NCBI GenBank assembly: GCA_002162755.1
Contig: MAAS01000005.1
Location: forward strand, 62,001 to 126,000
DNA length: 64,000 bases
Direction of reading: 5' to 3'
Source: Gammaproteobacteria bacterium 50_400_T64
GTDB lineage: Bacteria > Pseudomonadota > Gammaproteobacteria > Pseudomonadales > Porticoccaceae
The position numbers were made by a program, and so were the translations under genes. A model generated the notes under the pieces. The model ran no database searches. It saw only the letters and a program-made list of their open reading frames with translations, and was not told where the DNA came from. Positions 15,543 to 24,673 of this stretch are shown one piece after another. Each line of letters begins with the position of its first letter. Position 1 is the stretch's first letter.

Positions 15543-16805
15543 CACAAGCATTTCTTCATAACCCCGTAAAATACAGGAATAAACGCGCTTGGGCTCACCG
15601 ACTACACTAATGCAGGGCTCGGGCCAGAGTTTGAGAATTTCTTCCCACAGTACCTGTATCTGCATTTCAGCCAGACGGTTGCCCAGGCAGCGATGAATAC
15701 CAAAACCAAAGGCCAAATGTTGACGGGGCCGGCGACGATCAATGATAAATTCTTCAGGCGTTTCAATAGCCTCTTCATCTCTGTTGGCCGATACGTACCA
15801 CATCATCACTTTGTCACCTTTTTTAATCGTCTTACCGCCCAATTCATAATCGGCAAGAGCAGTGCGGCGCATGGAGGCTAACGGGGTCTGCCAGCGAATA
15901 ATTTCTGGCACCATTGACTCAACCAACTTGGGGTTAGCACAGAGCTTTTTATACTGATCAGGATTTTGACTCAGCGCTAAAATGCTGGCTGACATACTGT
16001 TTCGCGTAGTGTCATTACCACCCACGATAAGCAATATGAGATTGCCAAGAAACTGATCAGGTGTCATTTTATTGGTGGCGTCAGAATGAGCCATCATCGA
16101 AATAAAATCGGGTGCTGGTGGCAACTTAGCCCGTTCTTTCCAAAGGCGGGTAAAGTATTCGAGACACTTATCCAGCTCCTGCTTTTTGTATTCATCAGAA
16201 ATAAAGGCTTGCGAACCTGGCATCGCCGTGGCGACTTCTGACCAGTGGGTCAGTAACTTTCGATCTTCCAAAGGGAAATCAAACAGGGTCGCCAGCATTA
16301 AAGTGGTGAGCTCAATGGATACTCTTTCCACCCCGTTGAAAGTTTCACCGATGGGAAGCCCTCTGAGTACTTTGCGTGTCCGTTCACGAATCGTGCCTTC
16401 AAGGCGCGCAAGTGTCGCCGCTGAAAGCATGGGGTTTACCGCTTTTCGGTGCTTGTCATGCTCAGGGTTATCCATACCGATAAACATCTCGACACCCAAA
16501 CCCAAGTTGCCATCAATAATGGTAATACCACCATTTTCGGTCGCCGATGAAAACACCGCAGGGTTCATCTCAACTTCCATCACATCTTTATATTTCGTGA
16601 TTGACCAGAAAGGACCAAATTCACTCTCCTTACAATAGTGAACAGGGTCTTCATTGCGCAAACGTTCAAAGTAGGCCCAGATACTATTACTTTGGAACAG
16701 ACGCGGGTCGGATACATTGATTTCATCGAGCGGAATAGCAGCAACACTATTCTTTACGGAAGCACTGACGGCGGATTCGGTCACTTTATTTTCATTTGTG
16801 TTCAT
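15528..16805 (-). CDS. cytochrome P450, CYP153-like (alkane/fatty-acid terminal hydroxylase)
   Basis: 425 residues. The heme thiolate is C373 in FGFGIHRCLGNRLAE. The I-helix reads LILLIVGGNDTTRNSMSASI, the K-helix Glu/Arg pair is PEIIRWQTPL, and MWYVSANRDE plus VLWEEILKLWPEP are typical of the CYP153 family. CYP153 enzymes hydroxylate n-alkanes or fatty acyl chains at the terminal carbon; the substrate here is inferred. AGGGGA upstream of the ATG supports the start. The operon continues with reductase and ferredoxin. The last four codons (QINP) are the first unit of a tandem repeat that continues in frame after an amber stop. A long 5' gap (16806-17473) carries two palindromic sites. Confidence 0.93.
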   Translation of the reverse strand: MNTNENKVTESAVSASVKNSVAAIPLDEINVSDPRLFQSNSIWAYFERLRNEDPVHYCKESEFGPFWSITKYKDVMEVEMNPAVFSSATENGGITIIDGNLGLGVEMFIGMDNPEHDKHRKAVNPMLSAATLARLEGTIRERTRKVLRGLPIGETFNGVERVSIELTTLMLATLFDFPLEDRKLLTHWSEVATAMPGSQAFISDEYKKQELDKCLEYFTRLWKERAKLPPAPDFISMMAHSDATNKMTPDQFLGNLILLIVGGNDTTRNSMSASILALSQNPDQYKKLCANPKLVESMVPEIIRWQTPLASMRRTALADYELGGKTIKKGDKVMMWYVSANRDEEAIETPEEFIIDRRRPRQHLAFGFGIHRCLGNRLAEMQIQVLWEEILKLWPEPCISVVGEPKRVYSCILRGYEEMLVQINP

Positions 16806-17058
16806 TTCTATCCCCTGTTAATAAAATTATGAAGAACTGATCTGCATCAACTCTTGCTATTAAATCTAAGGGCCTGGCGATAAAACTTCAACATTCCGAA
16901 AATGACATTAACGATGCCAAAAGTGACAGGCGCCTTTTATTAACCATAAAAAAACAACTACAAACCAAACAAATATACAATATACCCCTATAAATACAGC
17001 CTTAAACGGATTTGTATTTACATAGCGAACCTTAACAAAACCCACAAAATATATTTCA

Positions 17059-17099
17059 TGACATTTATCATGCGTCAATATGCCACATGATAAATGTCA
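17059..17099. promoter_or_regulatory. 14-bp-arm inverted repeat upstream of P450 operon
   Basis: TGACATTTATCATG (17059-17072) and CATGATAAATGTCA (17086-17099) are exact reverse complements separated by 13 nt. Two 14-bp arms without a mismatch are well beyond chance. It is 254 bp upstream of the P450 start and 375 bp upstream of the cytochrome c start. It is AT-rich and has no T-run, so an operator is likelier than a terminator. Confidence 0.65.
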
Positions 17100-17123
17100 A
17101 CAACAACCCCAGAGTATCAGGCG

Positions 17124-17142
17124 CTGCGGCAGATTGTCGCAG
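17124..17142. promoter_or_regulatory. dyad operator copy 3 (CTGCG-N9-CGCAG)
   Basis: CTGCG, GCAGATTGT, CGCAG. It shares the two arms and the ATTGT part of the centre with copies 1 and 2, and sits 24 bp after the long inverted repeat. It is 319 bp from the P450 start. Confidence 0.5.
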
Positions 17143-17473
17143 TACTTTTTAACCTTCAACAACCTTATTCAATAATGAATCTCAAATAGAAAAAGCTATC
17201 AGGATACAGGCATGTATAAATCCCAAGCGGAATAATTATTAGTTTGCAAAAGACACCTACGTATTAACAGGCATTTTACTCTGCCACCTAATTGATTTAT
17301 TTCTACGCCTACCTGCCCATACCCGATAAAGGTTTTCTAACCAGAGTATGAGCCGATGGCCTCGATCAACATGTGAACTGGCCGTCGGATCGCAAAAATA
17401 TATGGCGTACAATGGCTGACTAGGGCACTGGCCCTGACTAACCGCAATTTTTCACAGCAGGAGAATCCAATCG

Positions 17474-17779
17474 ATGAAAACAGTTAATGCCATTATGCTC
17501 GCAGGAGCTTTAGCCTTGAGTGCCAACCCTTCATTTGCTGGCGATGCAGAAGCGGGAAAAACTGCATTTGCGAGTAAAGGCTGTAAAGGCTGTCACGGTG
17601 CAGGCGGTGCCGCACCAACGCCTGGCACGCCGAAATTGGCCGGTAAAGATGCCGCCACTATCAAACAAGCATTGAGTGACTTTAAGAGCGGCACTCGCTC
17701 TAGCCCAATAATGAATGGCATGGCGGCTCAACTCAGCGATGGAGATGTCGATAATATCGCCGCTTATATTGGTGGTTAG
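17474..17779 (+). CDS. small class I cytochrome c
   Basis: 101 residues. The signal peptide (1-22, ending NPSFA) directs it to the periplasm. The heme motif is C37-K-G-C40-H41. A Met in SPIMNGMAAQLSDGD is the likely sixth ligand, and the protein ends with the usual C-terminal helix DVDNIAAYIGG. It is a single-heme electron carrier of the cytochrome c553/c5-like type. AGGAG sits 10-14 bp upstream of the ATG (CAGGAGAATCCAATCG). It is transcribed away from the P450 operon. A weak hairpin (TGAGGGC 17792-17798 with GCCCTCA 17815-17821) follows the stop. Confidence 0.93.
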   Translation: MKTVNAIMLAGALALSANPSFAGDAEAGKTAFASKGCKGCHGAGGAAPTPGTPKLAGKDAATIKQALSDFKSGTRSSPIMNGMAAQLSDGDVDNIAAYIGG

Positions 17780-17791
17780 TCGATTCTGACC

Positions 17792-17821
17792 TGAGGGCTC
17801 TAGCATTATGCAGGGCCCTCA
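17792..17821 (+). terminator. weak hairpin after cytochrome c gene
   Basis: TGAGGGC (17792-17798) pairs with GCCCTCA (17815-17821), a 7-bp stem with a 16-nt loop, 12 bp after the stop. There is no T-run, so this is a tentative terminator. Confidence 0.4.
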
Positions 17822-17931
17822 AATTGGTAAAACTCTGTCGGCCCTATCTTTTAAAAGGCCACACAATTGGCCACTGCCATCGCTATAGAAAGCCAGAAAA
17901 AAACACTGAAGTTCAAGGATTGCTGAATAAA

Positions 17932-18384
17932 ATGGACGCCTCTCTAGAAAATAAAAACACCCATGTGATACTGAACCGCCAGCGCCTCTTTATAAAATAT
18001 GTGCTAGCGATCCTGGTAGACCTCACCGTACTCAACCTCTTTGATCAATACTGGGATCATGTCCATATTGAATCATTTAGCGTCTCGTTGCTCGCAGCCG
18101 CACTACTACAGTTTCTATTGCAGCTAACCATCGCCCTCGAACACAACGTTGCCGAGTACTTTAAAAAGAAAGATGGCTTAAAACATAGGATAGCCAGAGG
18201 CCTGTCAACTTGGGCAATACTCTTCATTTCAAAACTAGTGATACTTCAGGCTATTAACTTTTCTTTTGGCGATAGCGTGCTATTTACAGGACACGTTCAC
18301 GGCCTGATTGCTTTTATCATTGTTATCATCGCAATGGTTATTGCAGAACAAAGTGTTACAAAGGTCTATCGCACTTTAGCTTAA
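17932..18384 (+). CDS. hypothetical inner-membrane protein
   Basis: 150 residues from ATG 17932, which has AAGGAT about 11 bp upstream; the frame is open to a TTG at 17824 that would add an unlikely basic tail. Four hydrophobic segments are visible: FIKYVLAILVDLTVLNLF, SVSLLAAALLQFLLQLTIAL, TWAILFISKLVILQAINF and HGLIAFIIVIIAMVIAEQ, with short charged loops (KKKDGLKHRIAR). No domain is recognised. It could be a small membrane protein of the kind found in marine gammaproteobacteria beside respiratory genes. It stands alone between the cytochrome c gene and the convergent thyA. Confidence 0.65.
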   Translation: MDASLENKNTHVILNRQRLFIKYVLAILVDLTVLNLFDQYWDHVHIESFSVSLLAAALLQFLLQLTIALEHNVAEYFKKKDGLKHRIARGLSTWAILFISKLVILQAINFSFGDSVLFTGHVHGLIAFIIVIIAMVIAEQSVTKVYRTLA

Positions 18385-18482
18385 AAAACACCACAAAAAA
18401 ACTTGGATCTTACAAGCGTAAAACCAAAGCTCATTTTATTCAAACACCCAACTGTTTCGTTTTAATGCCATGAATACAGTGT

Positions 18483-19316
18483 TTAAATTGCAATCGGCGC
18501 AGCAATACCCGGGTGAGGCTCGTAAGCCTCCAGCGTAAAATCCTCGTAACAAAAACCAAACATATCCGTTACATTTTTATTCAGAGTCATCTGCGGCAAA
18601 GGCTTTAGTTCGCGCACAAGCTGCTTATCAGCCTGTTCTAAATGATTCAAATAAAGATGGGCGTCACCCAGGGTGTGGATAAACTCACCGGGCTGTAAAC
18701 CTGTCACCTGAGCCACCATTAAGGTCAACAGTGCATAAGAGGCGATATTGAAAGGCACACCAAGAAAGATATCGGCGCTGCGCTGATAGAGCTGGCAACT
18801 CAATTTGCCATCAGCAACATAGAACTGGAAAAAAGCGTGGCAGGGCGCGAGCGCCATGCGGCCCTGCTCAACATTAAGCTGAGGGGAAATACTTTCATCG
18901 GGCAATTGTGCCGGGTTCCAGGCGGAAACAATCAGGCGCCGTGAGTCAGGCCGGGTGCGCAGCTGCTCAATCACTTCAGCGATTTGATCAATAGCACCTC
19001 CGCTGGGTAGAGGCCACGTGCGCCACTGGTAGCCATACACCGGGCCGAGATCGCCGCTGTCGGTGGCCCACTCATCCCAAATCGATACACCGTTGTCACG
19101 CAGGTATTGGGTATTGGTATCGCCCTTCAAAAACCAGAGTAGTTCGTAAATAATGGATTTGAGGTGCACCTTCTTTGTGGTGACAAGAGGGAATCCCTCG
19201 GCAAGATCAAAGCGCATTTGATGGCCAAAAACACTACGCGTGCCGGTACCGGTACGGTCGCCTTTCTCAACACCCTTGTCGCGCACATGGCGCATCAAAT
19301 CCAGATACTGCTGCAT
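18483..19316 (-). CDS. thyA: thymidylate synthase
   Basis: 277 residues. It methylates dUMP to dTMP with 5,10-methylene-THF, producing dihydrofolate that FolA recycles. The catalytic Cys is C159 in [31 protein letters not shown] (phosphate and dUMP binding) and the N-terminal [19 protein letters not shown] are present. The E. coli enzyme is 264 residues with the active Cys at 146; the 13-residue difference is an insertion in the middle region, as in some other gammaproteobacteria. It lies 54 bp downstream of lgt, the conserved lgt-thyA pair. Confidence 0.97.
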   Translation of the reverse strand: MQQYLDLMRHVRDKGVEKGDRTGTGTRSVFGHQMRFDLAEGFPLVTTKKVHLKSIIYELLWFLKGDTNTQYLRDNGVSIWDEWATDSGDLGPVYGYQWRTWPLPSGGAIDQIAEVIEQLRTRPDSRRLIVSAWNPAQLPDESISPQLNVEQGRMALAPCHAFFQFYVADGKLSCQLYQRSADIFLGVPFNIASYALLTLMVAQVTGLQPGEFIHTLGDAHLYLNHLEQADKQLVRELKPLPQMTLNKNVTDMFGFCYEDFTLEAYEPHPGIAAPIAI

Positions 19317-19370
19317 AACTACCTCATTTAATAAACTGTATCGAGAACTTCATCCGACTGGGCAATTCAT

Positions 19371-20177
19371 TCACGTTCTTACGGTGGTGACCGCTCGCTT
19401 TCGCCAGTAGCTGTAAGTCAACAGCAGCAGACCGCCGACGACCATTGGTAGGCTAAGTAACTGCCCGCGGGTGACCCAGTCAAAAAGGTCGAAGCCGATG
19501 TGGCCATCTGGCTCGCGAGCAAATTCAGCGATAGAACGGAACAGGCCGTAGAATAATAAGAACAGGCCGCTAACCGCACCTTCAGGCCTCGGGCGACGAG
19601 AATACCAAAACAGGATGATGAAGAGCAGCAAACCTTCGAGTCCCGCCTGATAAAGCTGAGAGGGATGGCGGGCAATTTGCTCGGGGTCGCGGGGGAAGAT
19701 CATCGCAACCGGCCAGTCGCTGGCACGACCCCAAAGTTCCTGGCCAATAAAATTTCCAATGCGCCCCAAACCGAGACCGATAGGCACCAGAGGTGCAACA
19801 AAGTCTGCTACCGCTAACCAGGGTTGTTTGATTTTACGCGCATAAAGCAGCAAGGCCACAGCCACGCCCAGTAAGCCACCGTGGAAAGCCATGCCTCCTT
19901 CCCAAATGCGTAACAACCACAGTGGATCAGCCAGCCATTTATCGAAATTGTAGAACAGAACATAGCCACAACGACCACCGAGTATCACCCCAAAAGCGGC
20001 ATAGACGATTAAGTCTTCGATCTGATCGCGACGCAAAGGTGACCAGGCGCGCTGACTGCGCGACCTTGCCAATAGCCAGGCGAAACTAAAGCCTAGCAAA
20101 TACATAACACCGTACCAGTGCACTTGAAACGGCCCAAGGCTGACAAGTACGGGGTCAAGTTCTGGATAAGTCAGCAT
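19371..20177 (-). CDS. lgt: phosphatidylglycerol-prolipoprotein diacylglyceryl transferase
   Basis: 268 residues. It transfers diacylglycerol from phosphatidylglycerol to the lipobox Cys of prolipoproteins in the inner membrane. Signature parts are HWYGVMYLLGF, GGMAFHGGLLG (essential HGG) and GLGRIGNFIGQELWGRAS. Several hydrophobic helices cover the protein, ending in a helix followed by a basic tail (YWRKRAVTTVRT). Length is normal for the family (270-290). It lies between the HAD phosphatase (43 bp) and thyA (54 bp), same strand, a likely operon. Confidence 0.96.
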   Translation of the reverse strand: MLTYPELDPVLVSLGPFQVHWYGVMYLLGFSFAWLLARSRSQRAWSPLRRDQIEDLIVYAAFGVILGGRCGYVLFYNFDKWLADPLWLLRIWEGGMAFHGGLLGVAVALLLYARKIKQPWLAVADFVAPLVPIGLGLGRIGNFIGQELWGRASDWPVAMIFPRDPEQIARHPSQLYQAGLEGLLLFIILFWYSRRPRPEGAVSGLFLLFYGLFRSIAEFAREPDGHIGFDLFDWVTRGQLLSLPMVVGGLLLLTYSYWRKRAVTTVRT

Positions 20178-20220
20178 AAAGAAGCCTTTAACAAATTAAG
20201 TATCATTTTAACGTCTTTGG

Positions 20221-20880
20221 TTAGGCACCGCGTAAATCCAGCACCGGCCAATCACGTTGACGGGCCTCAGCCAACAGGAGTTTATCGGGGTTAACGGCAA
20301 CCGGCTTCTCAACCGCCTTCAACAACGGCAGGTCGTTAATCGAGTCACTATAGAAGCAACTACCCACCAGGGTTTCACCCTTTTCTTCAAGCCAGTTTTG
20401 TAAGCGCGTCACTTTACCCTGTTGGTAACTGGGCACACCCGCAACTTGCCCCGTATAACGACCCTCTATCTGCTCGGGCTCGGTGGCAATCACCTCGCTA
20501 ATGCCAAAACGGTGACAAATCGGCTCAACAATAAAACGGTTGGTCGCGGTGATGATCATCAACTGATCTCCCGCCGCACGATGTTTTTCGACCAGCGCCT
20601 CGGCTGCTGGCAGCCACATTTTGCTAATCACTTCGTCCATAAATTTGCGATGCAGCTCAACCAGCTCCTGCGGTTCAAGGGCCGCCAAAGGAGCGAGGGC
20701 AAAGCGTAAGTACTGATGAATATCGAGCTTGCCCTGCTGGTAATCCTCATAAAATCGTGTATTCATTTGCGCATAGTGGTCGGGGTCGACCTTATTTTCA
20801 TGCACCAGAAATTCGCCCCAAGCGTAGTCACTATCGCCAGCAAGCAGGGTATTGTCCAGATCAAACAGGGCCAATGGCAT
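20221..20880 (-). CDS. HAD-IB family phosphatase (SerB-like)
   Basis: 219 residues. HAD motif I is DLDNTLLAGDSDYAWG (nucleophile D7 and D9); motif II is the Thr in MIITATNRFIVEP; motif III/IV is the Lys region followed by GSCFYSDSINDLPLL. The arrangement is that of the HAD-IB subfamily of phosphoserine-phosphatase-like proteins. In pseudomonads the homologue lies beside rppH, as here, where rppH is divergent 143 bp away. The substrate is not established; a small phosphomonoester is expected. First gene of a probable HAD-lgt-thyA operon. Confidence 0.88.
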   Translation of the reverse strand: MPLALFDLDNTLLAGDSDYAWGEFLVHENKVDPDHYAQMNTRFYEDYQQGKLDIHQYLRFALAPLAALEPQELVELHRKFMDEVISKMWLPAAEALVEKHRAAGDQLMIITATNRFIVEPICHRFGISEVIATEPEQIEGRYTGQVAGVPSYQQGKVTRLQNWLEEKGETLVGSCFYSDSINDLPLLKAVEKPVAVNPDKLLLAEARQRDWPVLDLRGA

Positions 20881-21023
20881 GTTTACTCTTTATCTCGAAG
20901 TCATAAAAGCAGGCAGAATACCCACTATCTAGCATGCACTCAATGTCCGGTTTCAGAGGCATTTGCCGCACCTAGAGAAACTGTGGAACAATAGCCCACA
21001 ACTATAAGACGCTGGCGGCAATA

Positions 21024-21530
21024 ATGGACACAATCGATAAGGATGGATTTCGCCCCAACGTAGGCATTATTGTCGCCGATGGCAAAGGTCGACTACTGTG
21101 GACCAAGCGTGTTCGACAGAACGCCTGGCAATTTCCTCAGGGCGGTATCGATACCGGAGAAAGCCCCCGCGACGCCATGTATCGAGAGCTACATGAAGAG
21201 ATAGGCCTCGAACAACCCGATGTCAAAATCCTCGCCAACACCCGTGGCTGGCTACGTTACCGCCTGCCAAAACGCTATATTCGTAAGGGCGAAACAAACA
21301 CCTGCATTGGCCAAAAACAAAAGTGGTTTTTACTACAGCTTAATAGCACCACTGACCACATTCGTTTTGACTGCGGCAAAAAGCCCGAATTTGACGGCTG
21401 GCGTTGGGTTAACTACTGGTACCCCATCAGTCAGGTGGTCGATTTTAAACGTGATGTTTACCGCCGCGCATTAAAAGAACTGGCGCAAATCCACAGTGAT
21501 TTAGAAAAAAAGCTCAAGCCCCAACGGTGA
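21024..21530 (+). CDS. rppH: RNA pyrophosphohydrolase
   Basis: 168 residues, the usual length. It removes pyrophosphate from the 5' end of triphosphorylated transcripts, opening them to RNase E. The Nudix box is visible as [20 protein letters not shown] followed by IGL. The N-terminus [20 protein letters not shown] and KQKWFLLQL are typical RppH segments, and the C-terminus is Lys-rich. It is followed after 7 bp by ptsP on the same strand, the conserved rppH-ptsP pair. Confidence 0.96.
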   Translation: MDTIDKDGFRPNVGIIVADGKGRLLWTKRVRQNAWQFPQGGIDTGESPRDAMYRELHEEIGLEQPDVKILANTRGWLRYRLPKRYIRKGETNTCIGQKQKWFLLQLNSTTDHIRFDCGKKPEFDGWRWVNYWYPISQVVDFKRDVYRRALKELAQIHSDLEKKLKPQR

Positions 21531-21537
21531 GCCTGAA

Positions 21538-23835
21538 ATGCTGAATTCACTGCGCAGCATTCTTCAGGAGGTCAACTCAGCCAACGACTTTGGCGACTTG
21601 CTTGAGATTATTGTCGACCGCGTGAAAGCGGTAATGAACACTGATATTTGCTCGGTCTACTTGCTCGATGCCAAAACGGATACCTACATGCTCGCCGCCA
21701 CCGACGGCCTCCGGCAAGAAGCTGTTGGTAAAGTATCGATGTCTGCCGAGCAAGGTCTGGTCGGGCTGGTGGCCCGCAAAGCCGAGCCCCTCAATCTCGA
21801 GCATGCCGAAACCCACCCCCGCTTCGCCTATTTCCCCGAGACCGGCGAAGAAAAATTTAGCGCCTTCCTCGGCTCGCCGATTATCCATCACCGCACGGTG
21901 CTCGGTGTACTGGTAGTACAGCAACAACAGCGCCGCCGTTTCGACGAAAGCGAAGAAGCCTTCCTGATAACCATTGCCGCCCAACTGGCCGGCATTATTG
22001 CTCACGCCGAAGCGACCGGTGAGCTTGCCCGCGCTATTTCACCGGAGCTGGAGCAGGACAGCGCCTCGGGCGAAGCCCACTATTCAGGTCTCGCTAGCGC
22101 CCCCGGCATTGGCATTGGCACGGGCATCGTCGTTGCCCTCCCCGCCGACCTCAACGCTGTGCCGAAGCGTCGCACCGGTGATATTGACGGCGAATTGGCG
22201 AAACTTCGCGATGCTCTCGACAGTACGATTAAAGACTTAAAAACGGTTCATCAGGACTTGGCCGACAAGCTCAATCCTGAAGAAATCGCCCTGTTTGATG
22301 TTTACGTCAGTATGCTCGATGACAACTCACTGGGCGGCGAAGTCAGCGAGCGAATAAAGACCGGAGTATCCGCGCAATACGCCTGGAGCCGGGTCATTCT
22401 CGAGCATATCCGCACCTTCAGCGCCATGGAAAACCCTTATCTTCGCGAGCGTGCGACCGATGTTCGTGACCTCGGCCGCCGCGTGCTGGGCTATCTGCAA
22501 CAGCAGCAACACGAAGAAAAGCACTACCCAGAAAACACCATTTTGATCGGCGAAGAGCTAGCGGCACCCAATTTGGCCGACGTGCCCTTTGAAAACATTC
22601 GCGCCATGGTTTCCGCCAAGGGCTCGTACAACTCCCATATGGCGATTCTCGGCAGAGCCATGGGCATCCCCACCATTATGGGTGCCGTCGACCTGCCCTG
22701 GAGCGAGCTGGACGGCTGCGAGCTCATTGTCGACGCTCACCAAGGGCTAGTTATCAACTCGCCCACCGCTCAGCACCTTGAAGCTTACGAAAAGGTCTAC
22801 GAAGAAGAGCTCAGCTTCGCCGCCGATCTGGAAGCCACCAAAAACGAACCCAGTGTCACCCTCGATGGCCAGCATATTTCGTTATGGGTCAACACCGGAT
22901 TGCGTATCGATTCCATGCTATCTCTCGACCGAGGTGCCGAAGGTGTTGGTTTGTACCGCACAGAAATACCCTTCTTAATGCGCGAGCGTTTCCCATCGGA
23001 AGAGGAGCAACGTCAGCTTTACCGTGAGCAGCTGGAGATGTTCAGCCCCCACCCAGTAACCATGCGCACGCTTGATATTGGCGGCGACAAATCCCTGCCC
23101 TACTTCCCCATTGAAGAGGAAAACCCCTTCCTCGGCTGGCGCGGCATACGCGTCACTCTCGATCACCCGGAAATTTTTCTGGTGCAATTGCGCGCCATGA
23201 TGCGAGCCAGTATCGGCCTCAATAACCTGCGCATTTTGTTACCAATGATTTCCAATACCGAGGAGCTGGACAGCGCCCTGGTTTTAATCAAACGCGTGTA
23301 CCACGAGCTGACCATTGAAGAGGGCTACCGTTTTGACATGCCCGCCATTGGCGCCATGATTGAAGTGCCCGCCGCGATATTCCAAATTGGTGAAATCGCC
23401 AAACGGGTCAACTTTATTTCTGTGGGCACCAACGACCTCACTCAATACTTATTGGCCGTCGACCGTAACAACCCACAGGTTGCCGAGCTCTACCATAGTT
23501 TTCACCCCAGCCTGCTCAAGGCCCTACGCCTTATTCTCGATGATGCCAAAAAATACAACTGTCCCGTCAGCGTCTGTGGCGAGCTAGCAGGCGAACCTCT
23601 CGGTGCCATCTTATTGGTGGGAATGGGTTATGAATTTTTGTCGATGAGTTCTGCCAACTTACTGCGAGTCAAAGCCATATTGCGACAATTAAACATGAGC
23701 GATATGCGCGAACTTGCCGAGCAAGCCTGCCTGCTAACAGATACTTTTGCGATCGAAGACTACTTGAATAAAGCCCTCGATCAACCCGGCATTGCCCGCT
23801 TAATACGGCCCACGAGTAGTCCCAGCCTACTATAG
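21538..23835 (+). CDS. ptsP: phosphoenolpyruvate-protein phosphotransferase of nitrogen PTS (EI-Ntr)
   Basis: 765 residues. An N-terminal GAF domain (about 1-160, with IVDRVKAVMNTDICSVYLLD and VVQQQQRRRFDESEEAFL) is followed by the Enzyme I phosphotransferase parts. The phospho-His is H367 in GSYNSHMAILGRAMGIPT. The PEP-binding barrel has EGVGLYRTEIPFLMRE, TLDIGGDKSLPY, FISVGTNDLTQYLLAVDR and a conserved Cys in VSVCGELAG. It takes phosphate from PEP and passes it to NPr (PtsO), a regulatory rather than sugar-transport branch. It lies directly after rppH. The GAF domain may sense glutamine or 2-oxoglutarate, as in other PtsP proteins. Confidence 0.96.
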   Translation: MLNSLRSILQEVNSANDFGDLLEIIVDRVKAVMNTDICSVYLLDAKTDTYMLAATDGLRQEAVGKVSMSAEQGLVGLVARKAEPLNLEHAETHPRFAYFPETGEEKFSAFLGSPIIHHRTVLGVLVVQQQQRRRFDESEEAFLITIAAQLAGIIAHAEATGELARAISPELEQDSASGEAHYSGLASAPGIGIGTGIVVALPADLNAVPKRRTGDIDGELAKLRDALDSTIKDLKTVHQDLADKLNPEEIALFDVYVSMLDDNSLGGEVSERIKTGVSAQYAWSRVILEHIRTFSAMENPYLRERATDVRDLGRRVLGYLQQQQHEEKHYPENTILIGEELAAPNLADVPFENIRAMVSAKGSYNSHMAILGRAMGIPTIMGAVDLPWSELDGCELIVDAHQGLVINSPTAQHLEAYEKVYEEELSFAADLEATKNEPSVTLDGQHISLWVNTGLRIDSMLSLDRGAEGVGLYRTEIPFLMRERFPSEEEQRQLYREQLEMFSPHPVTMRTLDIGGDKSLPYFPIEEENPFLGWRGIRVTLDHPEIFLVQLRAMMRASIGLNNLRILLPMISNTEELDSALVLIKRVYHELTIEEGYRFDMPAIGAMIEVPAAIFQIGEIAKRVNFISVGTNDLTQYLLAVDRNNPQVAELYHSFHPSLLKALRLILDDAKKYNCPVSVCGELAGEPLGAILLVGMGYEFLSMSSANLLRVKAILRQLNMSDMRELAEQACLLTDTFAIEDYLNKALDQPGIARLIRPTSSPSLL

Positions 23836-23870
23836 ACATTTAAAAATGAAGATCAGGCGCTGTATTTAAT

Positions 23871-24629
23871 TCAGCTCACACTAAAGCGATATTGCCGCAA
23901 TTCACCCAGCGGCTTACCCTGCACAAAGCTTTGCTCGGCAAATTCAATATTGCCTTTATCATCAATCAGCAAAACGGTGGTACAGCGCGTGCCATAGCTG
24001 GGGCCGACAATAAAAGGGGATGACAGGCTGCGCTCCATTTCAATCCCTAACCCCGTATCGGGTAAAAGGTGATCAGGAAAGGTTTGCCGCGAACCCAGCA
24101 CGGTCAGTAAGGCCTCGCTATTCAACGCATCATCTTCAATCGCAAGATTGAGCCTGGCGCGCGCTAACTCAGACTTGGGCCAGGGCGTATCAAGTGCGTC
24201 ATTGCTCAGCGTATAAATACCCGGATTCAAACGCTGTGTTCGACCCCGAGCATTGGTGCAGTACAGTAATTCATGGGCCGAACCGGCAAGTAGATTGAAG
24301 CCACTGTAAAGCTCGCCCGCCGCCACAACTTCTTCAAAATAATCCTCGCTAGCCCCTTCGTTCAGTAAAAAACCCGTAGGCAAGCCACCCCGGGATTTAT
24401 CCGCGTAGTAACCACCACCCCGGGTATTTGTCACCGTCGCCCAGTTACCCTTGCGGTCGACGCCAAACCAGGTGCCACCGGCATCGAGATCACGACCGGC
24501 CAAAATACTCGGGCTATCGGCCCAAAATTCTGCGGGCTGAGTGGGACGGTCATAAAACTCATCCCGATTCGCCACCACAACCAGTGGGTAGCGAGAATGG
24601 GCTTGAAAAGCGAGGGTGACGAGGCACAT
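23871..24629 (-). CDS. NRDE/TANGO2 family protein
   Basis: 252 residues. The defining Asn-Arg-Asp-Glu motif is in VVVANRDEFYDRP near the N-terminus. The beginning MCLVTLAFQAHSRYPLVVVA and the segment GGTWFGVDRKGNWATVTN are typical of the TANGO2/NRDE family, which in bacteria has no settled function; roles in heme trafficking or an N-terminal-nucleophile hydrolase fold (C2) have been proposed. The length matches bacterial members. It converges on ptsP and precedes rlmI on the same strand. Confidence 0.9.
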   Translation of the reverse strand: MCLVTLAFQAHSRYPLVVVANRDEFYDRPTQPAEFWADSPSILAGRDLDAGGTWFGVDRKGNWATVTNTRGGGYYADKSRGGLPTGFLLNEGASEDYFEEVVAAGELYSGFNLLAGSAHELLYCTNARGRTQRLNPGIYTLSNDALDTPWPKSELARARLNLAIEDDALNSEALLTVLGSRQTFPDHLLPDTGLGIEMERSLSSPFIVGPSYGTRCTTVLLIDDKGNIEFAEQSFVQGKPLGELRQYRFSVS

Positions 24630-24673
24630 AGGGTGTGAGTGTTCGTTGCTGTATTTATTGAATCAAAGGCGGA

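Larger units (their letters stand above)
16806..17473. promoter_or_regulatory. 668-bp divergent regulatory gap between P450 and cytochrome c genes
   Basis: AT-rich gap with no convincing ORF. It contains a long inverted repeat at 17059-17099 and the CTGCG-N9-CGCAG dyad at 17124-17142. The rest (16833-17058 and 17143-17450) shows no feature that I can support. It must hold the promoters of both the P450 operon and the cytochrome c gene. Confidence 0.6.
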
